Origin: Bacillus changyiensis
Lineage (GTDB): Bacteria > Bacillota > Bacilli > Bacillales > Bacillaceae
Assembly (NCBI RefSeq): GCF_027706145.1
Contig: NZ_JAQFWW010000002.1
Coordinates: forward strand, 806,001-870,000
Length of the DNA stretch: 64,000 bases
Reading direction: 5' to 3'
A program made the position numbers and the translations under genes. The notes beneath the pieces are model-generated. The model saw only the letters and a program-made list of their open reading frames with translations, was not told where the DNA came from and ran no database searches. Below, piece after piece: positions 1 through 8,243 of this stretch. Position 1 is the first letter of the stretch. Each line of letters starts with the position of its first letter.

Positions 1-228
1 AGAAATCATTAATAAAATACAAATATGTTTACCAATTGAGCGTTTCTTAAATACTCTGATCAATATCACAATGAAACAAATGGTAAACGAAACAACTCCA
101 GCTATACCAAAAACCATTAACCCCCACCAAGCATATGGTCCTGCTTCTCTTCCATAACATAAAACCGTTCCCCATAGAAGCATCAAAACGACTGCAAAAA
201 CAATTGAAATATGTTTATTGCGAAACAC
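1..228 (-). CDS. Partial membrane protein of unknown function (N-terminal 76 codons)
   Basis: The reading frame is open from a GTG at 226-228 to the window edge, so the C-terminus is missing. A GGAGG sequence stands 7 bases before the GTG. The visible part has two hydrophobic segments (around residues 8-22, with IVFAVVLMLLWG, and 32-55, with WWGLMVFGIAGVV) followed by a basic stretch RVFKKR, which suggests a small polytopic membrane protein with a short cytoplasmic loop. It lies downstream of the histidine kinase on the same strand and could be co-transcribed. I do not recognise the family. Confidence 0.5.
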   Translation of the reverse strand, partial: MFRNKHISIVFAVVLMLLWGTVLCYGREAGPYAWWGLMVFGIAGVVSFTICFIVILIRVFKKRSIGKHICILLMIS

Positions 229-308
229 GATTATTCCTCCATTTATCTGTTTTTATCCATCATAAAAGGAGGCTCTTACTTTAAATGAAAGAAATCCTTA
301 CAACTTCA

Positions 309-1430
309 TTAAGATTTTTCATACCTTGGTATTGAAATCGTGAACACCGTTTCAACTTCATTGCTGATGACATCTATTGATCCTGAATGGAGTTTTGCGA
401 TACTTTGCGCAACTGCTAATCCCATCCCCTTTCCTCCTGTATGTTCATTTCTTGATTTTTCTCCGCGATAGAATCGTTCAAAAATATACGGCAGATCTTC
501 TTTGGCAATAGCTTCGCCATAATTGATGATGTTGATGATGACATTTGATTGCCTTAATAGAACTTCTACTTTTATTTTCTTGCCTGAATTCCCATAATGA
601 ATACCATTGCTGATGACATTTTGTAACAGTCTAACAAACAGACTGATATCTGCATGAATGTATAGCTTTTCATCCTGTATGTCTAATGCAAATTGGATTG
701 AGTCTTTTTCCAATTGGGGAATGAAATCGATCATAACTTGCTCAATTAACCCCTTGACACTTACTTTTTCCATTTGAATGTTAATATTTTTATAGTTGAG
801 ATTAGCATATTCAAGCAAATCATTGACTTGATTTTTCAAATTTTCGCATTTTGCTTCTAAAATTTCGATATAGTCATGACACAGGCTAGGGTTGTCTAGA
901 TTGAGTTTAGCCAATTCTATATATCCAGACAGAGATGTCAGCGGGGTTCTTAAATCATGTGATATATTGCTGATCATTTCATTTCTAGCTTGTTCTGATT
1001 GTTTTTGTTTCTCAAGAGAATCCTTGATCGTTTCGACCATTAAACAGATATTTCGAGAAAGTTCTCCAACTTCATCATTGGTTTTGATTTCAATCAAGCT
1101 ATCAAAATTCCCTTTTTTCACCGAGTTGGCATAAGCATTAAGCTGTTCGATGCGCCTAATGATTGTTCGAGAAAACACCATAAATGTGATCGTTGTGAAG
1201 ATGAGGAATACGAGAAAATAAAGAAATGTATATTGTTCTTCTATTCGAGCTAAATCGTGATCACTTAAATCGAACAGTTTCGATAAGATGATTTGAAAAA
1301 CAACCATCATAAGCGATGCACAAATGATACTGAAGATGAATATCATTAAAAACTTAAACTGAACGCCTTTTAATAGGTTAATTTTCAATCTTATAACCAA
1401 CTCCCCAGACATTTTTAATGATTTGATCAT
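309..1430 (-). CDS. Sensor histidine kinase, VanS-like, HAMP-containing
   Basis: This membrane sensor kinase would phosphorylate the response regulator encoded just upstream. Two transmembrane segments (about residues 22-50 and 65-90) flank a very short extracytoplasmic loop, followed by a HAMP linker, a HisKA box with the phospho-acceptor histidine in SNISHDLRTPL (about residue 157), and an HATPase domain with IFERFYRGEKSRN and GGKGMGLAVAQ. The tiny external loop resembles intramembrane-sensing or VanS-like kinases. The ATG at 1430 overlaps the regulator gene by 53 bases; a TTG or GTG start 20-40 bases further in is possible, since no good ribosome site precedes the ATG. The signal is unknown. 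Confidence 0.85.
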   Translation of the reverse strand: MIKSLKMSGELVIRLKINLLKGVQFKFLMIFIFSIICASLMMVVFQIILSKLFDLSDHDLARIEEQYTFLYFLVFLIFTTITFMVFSRTIIRRIEQLNAYANSVKKGNFDSLIEIKTNDEVGELSRNICLMVETIKDSLEKQKQSEQARNEMISNISHDLRTPLTSLSGYIELAKLNLDNPSLCHDYIEILEAKCENLKNQVNDLLEYANLNYKNINIQMEKVSVKGLIEQVMIDFIPQLEKDSIQFALDIQDEKLYIHADISLFVRLLQNVISNGIHYGNSGKKIKVEVLLRQSNVIINIINYGEAIAKEDLPYIFERFYRGEKSRNEHTGGKGMGLAVAQSIAKLHSGSIDVISNEVETVFTISIPRYEKS

Positions 1431-2088
1431 CCCTTATTCCATCATTCAATTTTTCACGTAGCCGAGCAATGTGTACCATCACTGTGTTATGGCTTTCAAA
1501 ATATCTTTCCTTCCATACACTCTCAAATATTTCCTCTAACGTATATACACGATTTGGCGTTTTTGCCAAAAGTAATAAAATCTCAAATTCCGTTTTTGTT
1601 AGTCTAAGCTTTTCTCCATATAATGAAACATCTCTGGATTGTTCATTCATTTCTAATCCACGAATCCGTATGGTTTGGTCGATAGCGTTCGTTATGTTTT
1701 GGTTGAAAAACATGTATCTTCTTAACTGAGCTTTTACTCTAGCCAGCAGTTCGACAGTGCTGAACGGTTTGATGATATAATCATCAGCTCCAACACTTAA
1801 ACCAACGACCTTGTCTGTATCCGAATCCTTTGCACTGAGCAGGATAATTGGAATACTGCTCTTTTCTCTTATTTTCCGACAAACTTCTATTCCATCTATC
1901 CCAGGCATCATAATATCAAGTATGAGTAAACAAACATGATGTGTTTCCATTAGACGAATGGCCTCAAAACCATCACTTGCTTTCAAAACATGATATCCTT
2001 CATTCGTTAAATTGATGTCAAGCAATCTGACAATATCATCATCATCATCAACTACTAAAACTGTTTGCTGAGTTGTCAATTGATTCAC
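1378..2088 (-). CDS. OmpR/VanR-family response regulator
   Basis: A 236-aa DNA-binding response regulator. The receiver domain (residues 9-122) has the acidic pocket in VVDDDDD, the phospho-acceptor aspartate in LILDIMMPG (about residue 57) and the conserved lysine in YIIKPF. A winged-helix effector domain follows, ending in the hallmark ...VWGVGYKIEN. It is translationally coupled to the kinase. A GGAGTG ribosome site precedes the ATG by 7 bases. Targets cannot be told from the sequence; the partial membrane protein at the window edge is one candidate. Confidence 0.9.
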   Translation of the reverse strand: MNQLTTQQTVLVVDDDDDIVRLLDINLTNEGYHVLKASDGFEAIRLMETHHVCLLILDIMMPGIDGIEVCRKIREKSSIPIILLSAKDSDTDKVVGLSVGADDYIIKPFSTVELLARVKAQLRRYMFFNQNITNAIDQTIRIRGLEMNEQSRDVSLYGEKLRLTKTEFEILLLLAKTPNRVYTLEEIFESVWKERYFESHNTVMVHIARLREKLNDGIRDDQIIKNVWGVGYKIEN

Positions 2089-2500
2089 TCCACTCTATGC
2101 TGTAGATCTTACTCATATTTTAGCACCTTATCATAAGAACCATAAGATGAAAAAAAGCTGTAAAGAAGTCGATTCTATTCACTTTTAACAAATGTTACTA
2201 TATCAAGATATGGAGGCATTACTGTCAGGTAACCCGAGGATTTCGGCAATTTGTGATACCTGTCCAGTAGTGAAGATAAAATTTCAACGTGATGACGACA
2301 AAGAAAAAGCTATGAAAAGGTGATTTTTCTAGTATTTCAACGAAGTATATATCTCTTTGCTTGTTTATCAGATATTTGGCTTTTAATTTAGTGACGTATA
2401 CTTTACTATTATGTTGTGCTACAATAAATATAAAATATATTTTTGAGAATAAAATTCGCAATACACATGAATACAATTGATACAAAAGAACATAATATAA

Positions 2501-2537
2501 AACAAAAAGATCGAAGATGCTATCAACATCTCCGATC
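2501..2537 (-). terminator. Intrinsic terminator of the toxin mRNA
   Basis: On the minus strand GATCGGAGATG and CATCTTCGATC pair (11 bp with one G-U) around a 7-base loop and are followed directly by TTTTTGTTTT. It lies 91 bases past the toxin stop codon, giving the toxin transcript a long 3' untranslated region. Confidence 0.8.
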
Positions 2538-2592
2538 GGCAATAGAATAGCTCCTGTAAGGGAGTCGGCTTTTTCCAAAAGTCTAATTTTGA

Positions 2593-2639
2593 GTAGGAAC
2601 GCTAAGATGTGGGAGTCTGGGGCGTTCTTACTTTTTTTT
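2593..2639 (+). terminator. Intrinsic terminator of the antisense RNA
   Basis: GTAGGAACGC pairs with GCGTTCTTAC (one G-U) and eight T residues follow. The T-tract on this strand is the same DNA that encodes the toxin's terminal lysine codons on the other strand. Confidence 0.8.
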
Positions 2640-2726
2640 ATTCAAAAAACTATGGGCAAGCGACAGAATTCCTACAATCAGGATTCCAAAAGAAATCATC
2701 AATTGAATTGCGCTTTCCACAGCCAT
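2628..2726 (-). CDS. Holin-like type I toxin (Hol-Tox/TxpA-BsrG class), 32 aa
   Basis: The peptide begins MAVESAIQLMISFG and continues ILIVGILSLAHSFLNKKK. This layout, a short acidic N-terminus, one transmembrane helix containing the LMIsFG signature, and a lysine-rich tail, is that of the Bacillus putative holin-like toxins (TxpA, BsrG, BsrE type), which act on the cell membrane. A near-perfect GGAGGTG ribosome site lies 7 bases before the ATG. A possible promoter with TTGTGT and TATAAA lies upstream at about 2767-2793. An antisense RNA and two opposed terminators at its 3' end complete a type I module. The family assignment is by pattern recognition. Confidence 0.75.
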   Translation of the reverse strand: MAVESAIQLMISFGILIVGILSLAHSFLNKKK

Positions 2727-2759
2727 GATCTCACCTCCCCTCTTTCAGAACTGGAGGCT

Positions 2760-3230
2760 TTATAGGAACTTTATGAAAAACACAAGACCCCAAGCCTAAT
2801 AGGAAGAGTCAGCTTATTAAGGCTCTTTCACCTAAGGTTTCATCCCATTTCCTTTTTAGAAGACAGTACACGAAAGTAATAACTAGGATTCCTCTTCTTA
2901 TTTGCTTCTGTTAGCTTTGGAAAAGCTCATCCGTCATGTTGGTTATATGGTTTGTCGCCTAGAAGGAAAAAGCCATGCTTTCAATCTTTTATTATGTTAT
3001 ATTCCATTGGTGAACAGCCTGAGAAATTATAAAATGTTTCTCACTAGAAAATTTCATGTATATAGACTTGTCAACGATTGATTGAAGCTGTCCCAATACT
3101 TTTGCGAATTCATTAAAAACACGTCTTTCATGAGATCAACAGCCTGATGAATATTTCTTGATTTTATTAGAAAAACCTTCCCTTAAAAGCGACACGACTT
3201 TTTATTGCATATATTGAACAGTCGTAGTAC
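2760..3230. other. Non-coding interval, nothing recognised
   Basis: Between the toxin promoter and the galK control region I see no open frame with a ribosome site, no RNA gene and no clear mobile-element remnant. Short frames exist on both strands, but none resembles a known protein. Confidence 0.5.
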
Positions 3231-3240
3231 ACTTGAGTTA

Positions 3241-3265
3241 ACTTAATTAAATTAATTTATTAAGT
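3241..3265. promoter_or_regulatory. AT-rich dyad upstream of galK, probable ROK repressor operator
   Basis: A 25-base imperfect palindrome reads ACTTAAT on the left and ATTAAGT on the right, with 10 of 12 base pairs matched. It contains the 12-mer TTAATTTATTAA (3252-3263), which also occurs in the dyad in front of the ROK regulator gene (9449-9471). It lies 25 bases before the galK start and likely overlaps the promoter. Operator function is inferred from this shared element. Confidence 0.5.
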
Positions 3266-3289
3266 ATGTCTGATTAATTAGGAGGAGTT

Positions 3290-4459
3290 ATGAATACAGT
3301 AGCCGCTTTATCAAAAGAATTTCACTCCATTTTCAATACATCAAAGACTCCTAGAGCCTTTTTTGCACCTGGAAGAATCAATTTAATTGGAGAACATACG
3401 GATTATAATGGCGGTCATGTTTTTCCTGCCGCTATTTCATATGGCACATATGCACTCGGTCTGAAACGTGACGACCAAAAAATTCGCTTCTACTCAATGA
3501 ATTTCCCTGACATAGGGATGATTGAATGCGAACTGACTGATTTAACCTTTAATCAATCACACAACTGGGCCAATTATCCAAAAGGGATGCTATATTTATT
3601 AAAAGAAGTTGGGAAACAAATTCTCCACGGTGCTGATATTTTGTTCTATGGGAATATACCAAATGGTGCAGGCCTCTCATCTTCAGCATCGATTGAACTT
3701 GCAACAGGTGTTTTGTTAAATGAACTGTTCGAGCTGAAAATGGAACCTATATCGTTAATCAAGCTTGGGCAAAGAGTTGAAAACGCATACATTGGTGTGA
3801 ACAGCGGAATTATGGATCAATTCGCAATCGGTATGGGTAAGAAAGACCATGCCATCCTCTTAAATTGCCAAACATTAGACTACAAATATGCTCCATTTAC
3901 CTTAAATGAGCATGTCATGATCATTATGAATACAAATAAGCAACGAACATTGGCTGGATCTAAATATAATGAAAGACGAATCGAGTGTGAAAAGGCATTA
4001 AGTGATTTACAAACGACACTTTCTATCAGTAGCTTAGGTCAATTAACAACTGAAGAGTTCGAGAAACATCGACATCTTATTCAAAATAAAGTAAACCAAA
4101 AACGGGCAAAACACGCTGTATATGAAAACGTTCGAACATTAAAAGCACTGGAAAAGCTTCAACAAGGTGACCTGACAGCTTTTGGCATCCTCATGAATGA
4201 ATCTCATCTATCATTAAGGGATGATTATGAAGTAACCGGTCTTGAGCTTGATACGATTGTCCAGACTGCCTGGGAACAAAAAGGGGTCTTGGGCGCGCGT
4301 ATGACCGGAGCTGGATTTGGCGGCTGTGCAATTGCCATTGTTGAGAAAGAAGCGGTTGAAGATTTCAAGAAAAATGTAAATACCATTTACCAACAAACAG
4401 TCGGTTATGAAGCATCGTTCTATACAGCCGCAATTGGTGACGGTGCCAAAGAAATTTAG
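3290..4459 (+). CDS. galK: Galactokinase
   Basis: GalK phosphorylates alpha-D-galactose with ATP to galactose-1-phosphate, the entry step of the Leloir pathway. The 389-aa protein shows the galactose-binding signature GRINLIGEHTDYNGG (residues 28-42), the ATP-binding GHMP motif in GAGLSSSAS (about residue 128) and the C-terminal GARMTGAGFGGC. The start has a GGAGGAG ribosome site 6 bases upstream. It is the first gene of a compact galK-galE-galT operon (17 and 2 bases between genes). Cytoplasmic. No aldose 1-epimerase or galactose transporter is linked in this window. Confidence 0.97.
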   Translation: MNTVAALSKEFHSIFNTSKTPRAFFAPGRINLIGEHTDYNGGHVFPAAISYGTYALGLKRDDQKIRFYSMNFPDIGMIECELTDLTFNQSHNWANYPKGMLYLLKEVGKQILHGADILFYGNIPNGAGLSSSASIELATGVLLNELFELKMEPISLIKLGQRVENAYIGVNSGIMDQFAIGMGKKDHAILLNCQTLDYKYAPFTLNEHVMIIMNTNKQRTLAGSKYNERRIECEKALSDLQTTLSISSLGQLTTEEFEKHRHLIQNKVNQKRAKHAVYENVRTLKALEKLQQGDLTAFGILMNESHLSLRDDYEVTGLELDTIVQTAWEQKGVLGARMTGAGFGGCAIAIVEKEAVEDFKKNVNTIYQQTVGYEASFYTAAIGDGAKEI

Positions 4460-4475
4460 AGATGAGGTGTTTTAA

Positions 4476-5471
4476 ATGAGTGTATTGGTATTAGGCGGGG
4501 CAGGATATATTGGATCACATGCTGTCTACCAATTAATTGACAAAAATGAGAGTGTTGTTGTGATTGATAATTTTGATACTGGTCAAAGAAACGCCCTCCA
4601 TCCTGAGGCTGTTTTCTATGAAGGGGATATCCGTAATATCGACTTCCTTCGTTCTGTCTTTCAAAAAGAAGACATTGAGGCGGTCATCCATTTCGCCGCT
4701 CATTCCCTTGTTGGCGAGTCAATGGAACATCCTCTCAAATATTTTGATAACAATGTGTATGGAACACAGGTATTACTGCAAGCGATGATTGAACATGACG
4801 TGAAAAATATTGTGTTCTCATCAACTGCAGCCACCTATGGTGAACCTGAATCAGTACCGATTACAGAAGAAATGCCAACAAGTCCGACTAGTACTTACGG
4901 CGAAACAAAACTGACCATGGAAAAATTAATTAAGCGAACTGCTGAAGCTCATGGAGTCAACTATGTTTCTTTACGTTATTTTAATGTAGCTGGTGCAAGA
5001 GAAACCGGGGAGATCGGTGAAGACCACCATCCTGAAACACACCTTGTCCCCATTATCTTACAGACAGCTTTAGGTCAGAGACCTCACATCACGATTTTCG
5101 GAGATGATTATGACACTTCTGACGGAACATGCATCCGTGACTATGTCCATGTTGAAGATCTGATCGACGCCCATTTATTAGCATTAGAATACTTGCAAAA
5201 TGGTGGCAAAAGTGATGTATTCAACCTTGGCAGCAACCAAGGTTTTTCCGTCAAAGAAATGATTCAGACAGCTAGAATGGTTACTGGGAAAGAAATTCCT
5301 ACGCAAATCGGAAGGCGGAGAGCTGGTGATCCAAGTATTTTGATTGCCTCGTCTGACAAAGCAAAAAAAATACTCAACTGGAATCCATCTCGGACTTCTG
5401 TAAAAAAAATCATTGAAGATGCTTGGAAATGGCATTCATCACATCCAAACGGCTATGAAAAGGGAGTGTAA
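4476..5471 (+). CDS. galE: UDP-glucose 4-epimerase
   Basis: GalE interconverts UDP-galactose and UDP-glucose with bound NAD, regenerating the acceptor for GalT and supplying UDP-galactose for cell-surface polymers. The 331-aa protein has the N-terminal Rossmann fingerprint GGAGYIGSHA (residues 7-16), catalytic serine in FSSTAATYG (about residue 125) and the YxxxK pair in TYGETKLTME (about residues 141-145). Length is typical for the family. Second gene of the gal operon, ribosome site GATGAGGTG. Confidence 0.97.
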   Translation: MSVLVLGGAGYIGSHAVYQLIDKNESVVVIDNFDTGQRNALHPEAVFYEGDIRNIDFLRSVFQKEDIEAVIHFAAHSLVGESMEHPLKYFDNNVYGTQVLLQAMIEHDVKNIVFSSTAATYGEPESVPITEEMPTSPTSTYGETKLTMEKLIKRTAEAHGVNYVSLRYFNVAGARETGEIGEDHHPETHLVPIILQTALGQRPHITIFGDDYDTSDGTCIRDYVHVEDLIDAHLLALEYLQNGGKSDVFNLGSNQGFSVKEMIQTARMVTGKEIPTQIGRRRAGDPSILIASSDKAKKILNWNPSRTSVKKIIEDAWKWHSSHPNGYEKGV

Positions 5472-5473
5472 CC

Positions 5474-6955
5474 GTGATTTACAGAAACATCGAGAGTCTC
5501 ATTCAAAAAGCAGTTGCATTAAACTTAATTGAATCCGCTGATGTGATTTATACCCGAAATCAGGTCATGAATCTATTAAAACTAGATTCATTTCCTGAAG
5601 AAGTCGGCACTATTCGTGATGAGTCTATCCCAGATCTGCTCGAAAAAATAGTAGCCTATGCTGTTGAGCATAACTTAGTCAGTGAGACGATCAGTGACAA
5701 AGAAATATTATCTGCAAATATCATGAACTGTTTTGTCCCAAGACCATCGGTTGTCCATTCAGTTTTCAACCAAAAATATAAGGAATCACCTGTTGCAGCA
5801 ACATCATATTTTTATCATCTTAGTGAAAACAGCAATTACATCCAAACAAAACAGATTGCAAAAAATATGAAATTTAAAGTGGATACCGCTTACGGTCAAA
5901 TGGACATTACGATTAATTTATCAAAACCAGAAAAAGATCCTGAACAAATTAAACGAGAACGTGCTCTTAAGCAAAACCACAACTATCCAAAATGTCTTTT
6001 ATGCAAGGAAAACGAAGGATACACTGGACGGCTTGGCTACCCGGCACGGGCAAACCATAGAGTGATTAAGATTCCTTTACTCGGAGAAAATTGGTTTTTC
6101 CAATACTCTCCATACGCTTACTATCACGAACACAGCATTTTATTCTCTGAAGAACATCGTCATATGAAAATTGATGAGCATGTCTTTGAAAGGTTACTGA
6201 CCTTTACAAAAAATTTCCCTCACTACTTTATTGGATCAAATGCGGATTTACCAATTGTCGGAGGCTCTATCTTAAGCCATGATCATTATCAAGCCGGGTG
6301 TTATGAATTTGCGATGACACGGGCGGATGCTGCTTTCTCATTTCAGTTAACAGCTCATCCGGATATTGAAGCTTCTGTCTTAAAATGGCCAATGTCTGTT
6401 ATCCGTTTAAAAGGAACAACATTAAGCAGTCTTTCCAAGGCGGCAAATGACATTTTTACGACTTGGCAAACATACTCTGATGAACTAGCAGATGTCGTCG
6501 CATTTACAAATGGTACACCACATAATACAGTGACCCCAATTGCGAGACATCGCAACGGTATCTTTGAAATCGATCTAGTCTTGAGAAATAACCGAACAAC
6601 AGATGAACATCCGCTCGGACTTTTTCATCCACATGCTGATGTTCACCACATCAAAAAGGAAAACATTGGATTGATTGAGGTAATGGGCTTGGCTGTCCTG
6701 CCTCCTCGTTTAAAAACTGAACTTACGGAAATAAAAAAATATCTGCTCGGTCAGCCAACCGAAGTCAAAGCCTATCATCAAACATGGGCAGAAGAGCTCA
6801 AAAGTAAGTATGGAACACTTACGAACGAAGATCAAGCAGAAGAGATGTTACGTCAAGAAGTTGGTAAGAAATTTGTAAAAGTACTTGAAGATGCCGGAGT
6901 ATTTAAAGAACACCAAGCATTTATGCGCTTCATTCACGCTATTAATCAGAAATGA
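5474..6955 (+). CDS. galT: UDP-glucose--hexose-1-phosphate uridylyltransferase, Firmicutes type
   Basis: GalT transfers UMP from UDP-glucose to galactose-1-phosphate. At 493 aa this is the longer GalT type of Firmicutes, distinct from the E. coli form. Cysteine motif CLLCKENEGYTGR (about residues 175-187), GGSILSHDHYQAG (about 264-276, with the active-site histidine region) and the C-terminal PRLKTEL segment are visible. A GTG start is chosen because GGGAGTG lies just upstream and only two bases separate it from galE. A degraded copy of its 3' third lies about 1.3 kb downstream (7755-8030). Confidence 0.95.
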   Translation: MIYRNIESLIQKAVALNLIESADVIYTRNQVMNLLKLDSFPEEVGTIRDESIPDLLEKIVAYAVEHNLVSETISDKEILSANIMNCFVPRPSVVHSVFNQKYKESPVAATSYFYHLSENSNYIQTKQIAKNMKFKVDTAYGQMDITINLSKPEKDPEQIKRERALKQNHNYPKCLLCKENEGYTGRLGYPARANHRVIKIPLLGENWFFQYSPYAYYHEHSILFSEEHRHMKIDEHVFERLLTFTKNFPHYFIGSNADLPIVGGSILSHDHYQAGCYEFAMTRADAAFSFQLTAHPDIEASVLKWPMSVIRLKGTTLSSLSKAANDIFTTWQTYSDELADVVAFTNGTPHNTVTPIARHRNGIFEIDLVLRNNRTTDEHPLGLFHPHADVHHIKKENIGLIEVMGLAVLPPRLKTELTEIKKYLLGQPTEVKAYHQTWAEELKSKYGTLTNEDQAEEMLRQEVGKKFVKVLEDAGVFKEHQAFMRFIHAINQK

Positions 6956-6969
6956 CATTTTGTTTGTTG

Positions 6970-7003
6970 CTCCCCATAAGGTAGACAGATACCTTATGAG
7001 GAG
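6970..7003 (+). terminator. Probable terminator of the gal operon
   Basis: CTCCCCATAAGGTA pairs with TACCTTATGAGGAG (one mismatch) around a 6-base loop, then TCTTTATG. The T-run is weak, but the position, 15 bases after galT, fits. Confidence 0.6.
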
Positions 7004-7284
7004 TCTTTATGATTAAAAGAGATTGATTCGGTTGAATGGCTAACCACTACATATTAGATAGCGAAATTGGAATTGTGGCATTATCCCACAACATACTGAT
7101 AGTAGCTGACATTCGCTAATTCCTTTTAGAAAAAAAACGACAAAACAAGTGGAAAAACGCCTTGTTGCATTTTTGACAGCCCCGCTATCATGGCATTTTT
7201 TAATAGACAGTGCTAGACTAGAAACTAAAATAATCTAGTAATGTTATACATAGATTGAGGATTATGGATGTTAAGGAGGCGTTT
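7004..7284. other. Intergenic interval without recognised genes
   Basis: No supported gene. A GACAGCCCC sequence at about 7178 resembles the end of the dispersed repeat at 8030-8182. The ribosome site GGAGG for the next gene lies at its right end. Confidence 0.4.
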
Positions 7285-7746
7285 ATGAAAAAGTATGTTG
7301 TTATCGCTTTATGTACAGTGATGGTTATCGCTGGCGTTATTTTTGCTGTGATTTATAAAAACAAAGAAGAAAGTGATGCAAGTCATTTTCCGTTAACTAC
7401 CCAGCAAAAAACGATGATTAAAAATGCAAAGAAGTCAGGTCAGGATTTGTCTGACGTGGAGGTTGACACGTTTACCATTGGTCAAGGAAAACGATTACTC
7501 AATAAATATTTTAAAAAACGCAACTTGCAATATAAAGTTGGATCGAAAAAGTATATCGAATTTCTAGCTAGCATTGGTGAAAGCAGAGAATATCAAAAAA
7601 GGCCTGAATTTACTATCATCGATTCGTATGCCAGTGTTTATCTATCCGAGCTTCAAAAAGCTAACCCACTATTCTTTAAGTTTCATTTGAAGCGATCAAC
7701 TTTGGATAAAACGATTAAAGAAATTCGGCTTGAACATAACGAATAA
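7285..7746 (+). CDS. Small membrane-anchored or secreted protein of unknown function
   Basis: The 153-aa product starts MKKYVVIALCTVMVIAGVIF, a typical signal sequence or N-terminal anchor, followed by a hydrophilic, lysine-rich domain (residues 25-153) with no cysteine and no motif that I know. The start was set at the ATG preceded by AAGGAGG; an upstream in-frame ATG lacks a ribosome site. It sits between galT and the galT remnant, so it lay within, or was inserted into, a former gal duplication. Function unknown. Confidence 0.65.
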   Translation: MKKYVVIALCTVMVIAGVIFAVIYKNKEESDASHFPLTTQQKTMIKNAKKSGQDLSDVEVDTFTIGQGKRLLNKYFKKRNLQYKVGSKKYIEFLASIGESREYQKRPEFTIIDSYASVYLSELQKANPLFFKFHLKRSTLDKTIKEIRLEHNE

Positions 7747-7754
7747 ACTAAACG

Positions 7755-8030
7755 CTGATGAACTTATGGATGTCATCATATTTACAAATAGTGCACCACA
7801 TCATACAGTTACCCCTATTGCAAGAAATCGCAATGATATCTTTGAAATTGATCTAGTCTTGAGAAATGAATATCCACTCGTACTTTTTCCTCTACATGCT
7901 GATGTTCACTACATCAAAGCGTAATCGGCTTAGCTTCCTGCCTCCTTGTTTACAGACTGAACTGATTTGCTAGTTAACCCACCGGAAGTCAATGCCTACC
8001 ATCAAGCAGAAGAGGTTTTTGTAAAAGATG
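7755..8030 (+). pseudogene. Remnant of a second galT copy (3' portion)
   Basis: The frame from about 7755 encodes TPIARNRNDIFEIDLVLRNE and HADVHYIK, matching GalT residues TPIARHRNGIFEIDLVLRNN and HADVHHIK. After a stop at 7922, pieces such as NPPEVNAYHQAEE match QPTEVKAYHQTWAEE in other frames. DNA identity to 6475-6880 is obvious over long stretches but interrupted by deletions. It has no start, no active-site motif and several frameshifts, so it is a dead fragment from a duplication or from recombination with a related gal locus. Confidence 0.85.
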
Positions 8031-8182
8031 GGGGCCTGAAAGTAATGTGCATGAATGAACGTCAGGGAATTTGCTCGCTTTTCGCGGGCGATCCGCGAGC
8101 CTGCTCGAAGCTCGTTCTTTGCTCCTACGGGGTCTCGCAATCCCCCCTGATCCATGTTGCTAAAGGACTTTTTAGACAGCCC
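8030..8182 (+). repeat. Dispersed intergenic repeat, copy A
   Basis: This stretch shares its two ends with a sequence at 51409-51531 in opposite orientation: the left blocks around CTGAAAGTA, ATGAATGAA and AATTTGCT, and the right blocks GTCTCGCAAT, CCCCCTGAT, ATGTTG and GGACTTTTT. The middle is GC-rich, variable in length and rich in GCG/CGC inverted words. It is not coding. It is probably a genome-wide intergenic repeat of this lineage. Confidence 0.65.
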
Positions 8183-8209
8183 AGTATTTATCATGTGATT
8201 AACATAATT

Positions 8210-8243
8210 AAATAGGCTGAATGATGATTTCAGCCTATTTTTT
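8210..8243. terminator. Hairpin terminator overlapping the 3' end of the ROK gene
   Basis: AATAGGCTGAA and TTCAGCCTATT form an 11-bp stem, with a T7 run on the plus strand. The right arm includes the last two codons of the ROK regulator gene. It can stop transcription entering from the left and may serve the ROK gene from the other side. Confidence 0.7.

Larger units (their letters stand above)
2432..2639 (+). ncRNA. Predicted antisense antitoxin RNA (RatA-like, about 208 nt)
   Basis: An extended -10 element TGcTACAAT (2417-2425) on the plus strand could start an RNA near 2432, and a strong intrinsic terminator ends at 2639. Such an RNA would be complementary to the 3' end and 3' untranslated region of the toxin mRNA over about 130 bases (2505-2639). 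The size and the convergent overlap match the RatA/TxpA type of system. There is no good -35 element, so the 5' end is an inference; the terminator and overlap are directly visible. Confidence 0.6.

Noticed and set aside
2225-2578. A 117-codon minus-strand frame
   Set aside because: No ribosome site, low-complexity composition, and it overlaps the toxin mRNA 3' end and antisense RNA; best seen as chance.
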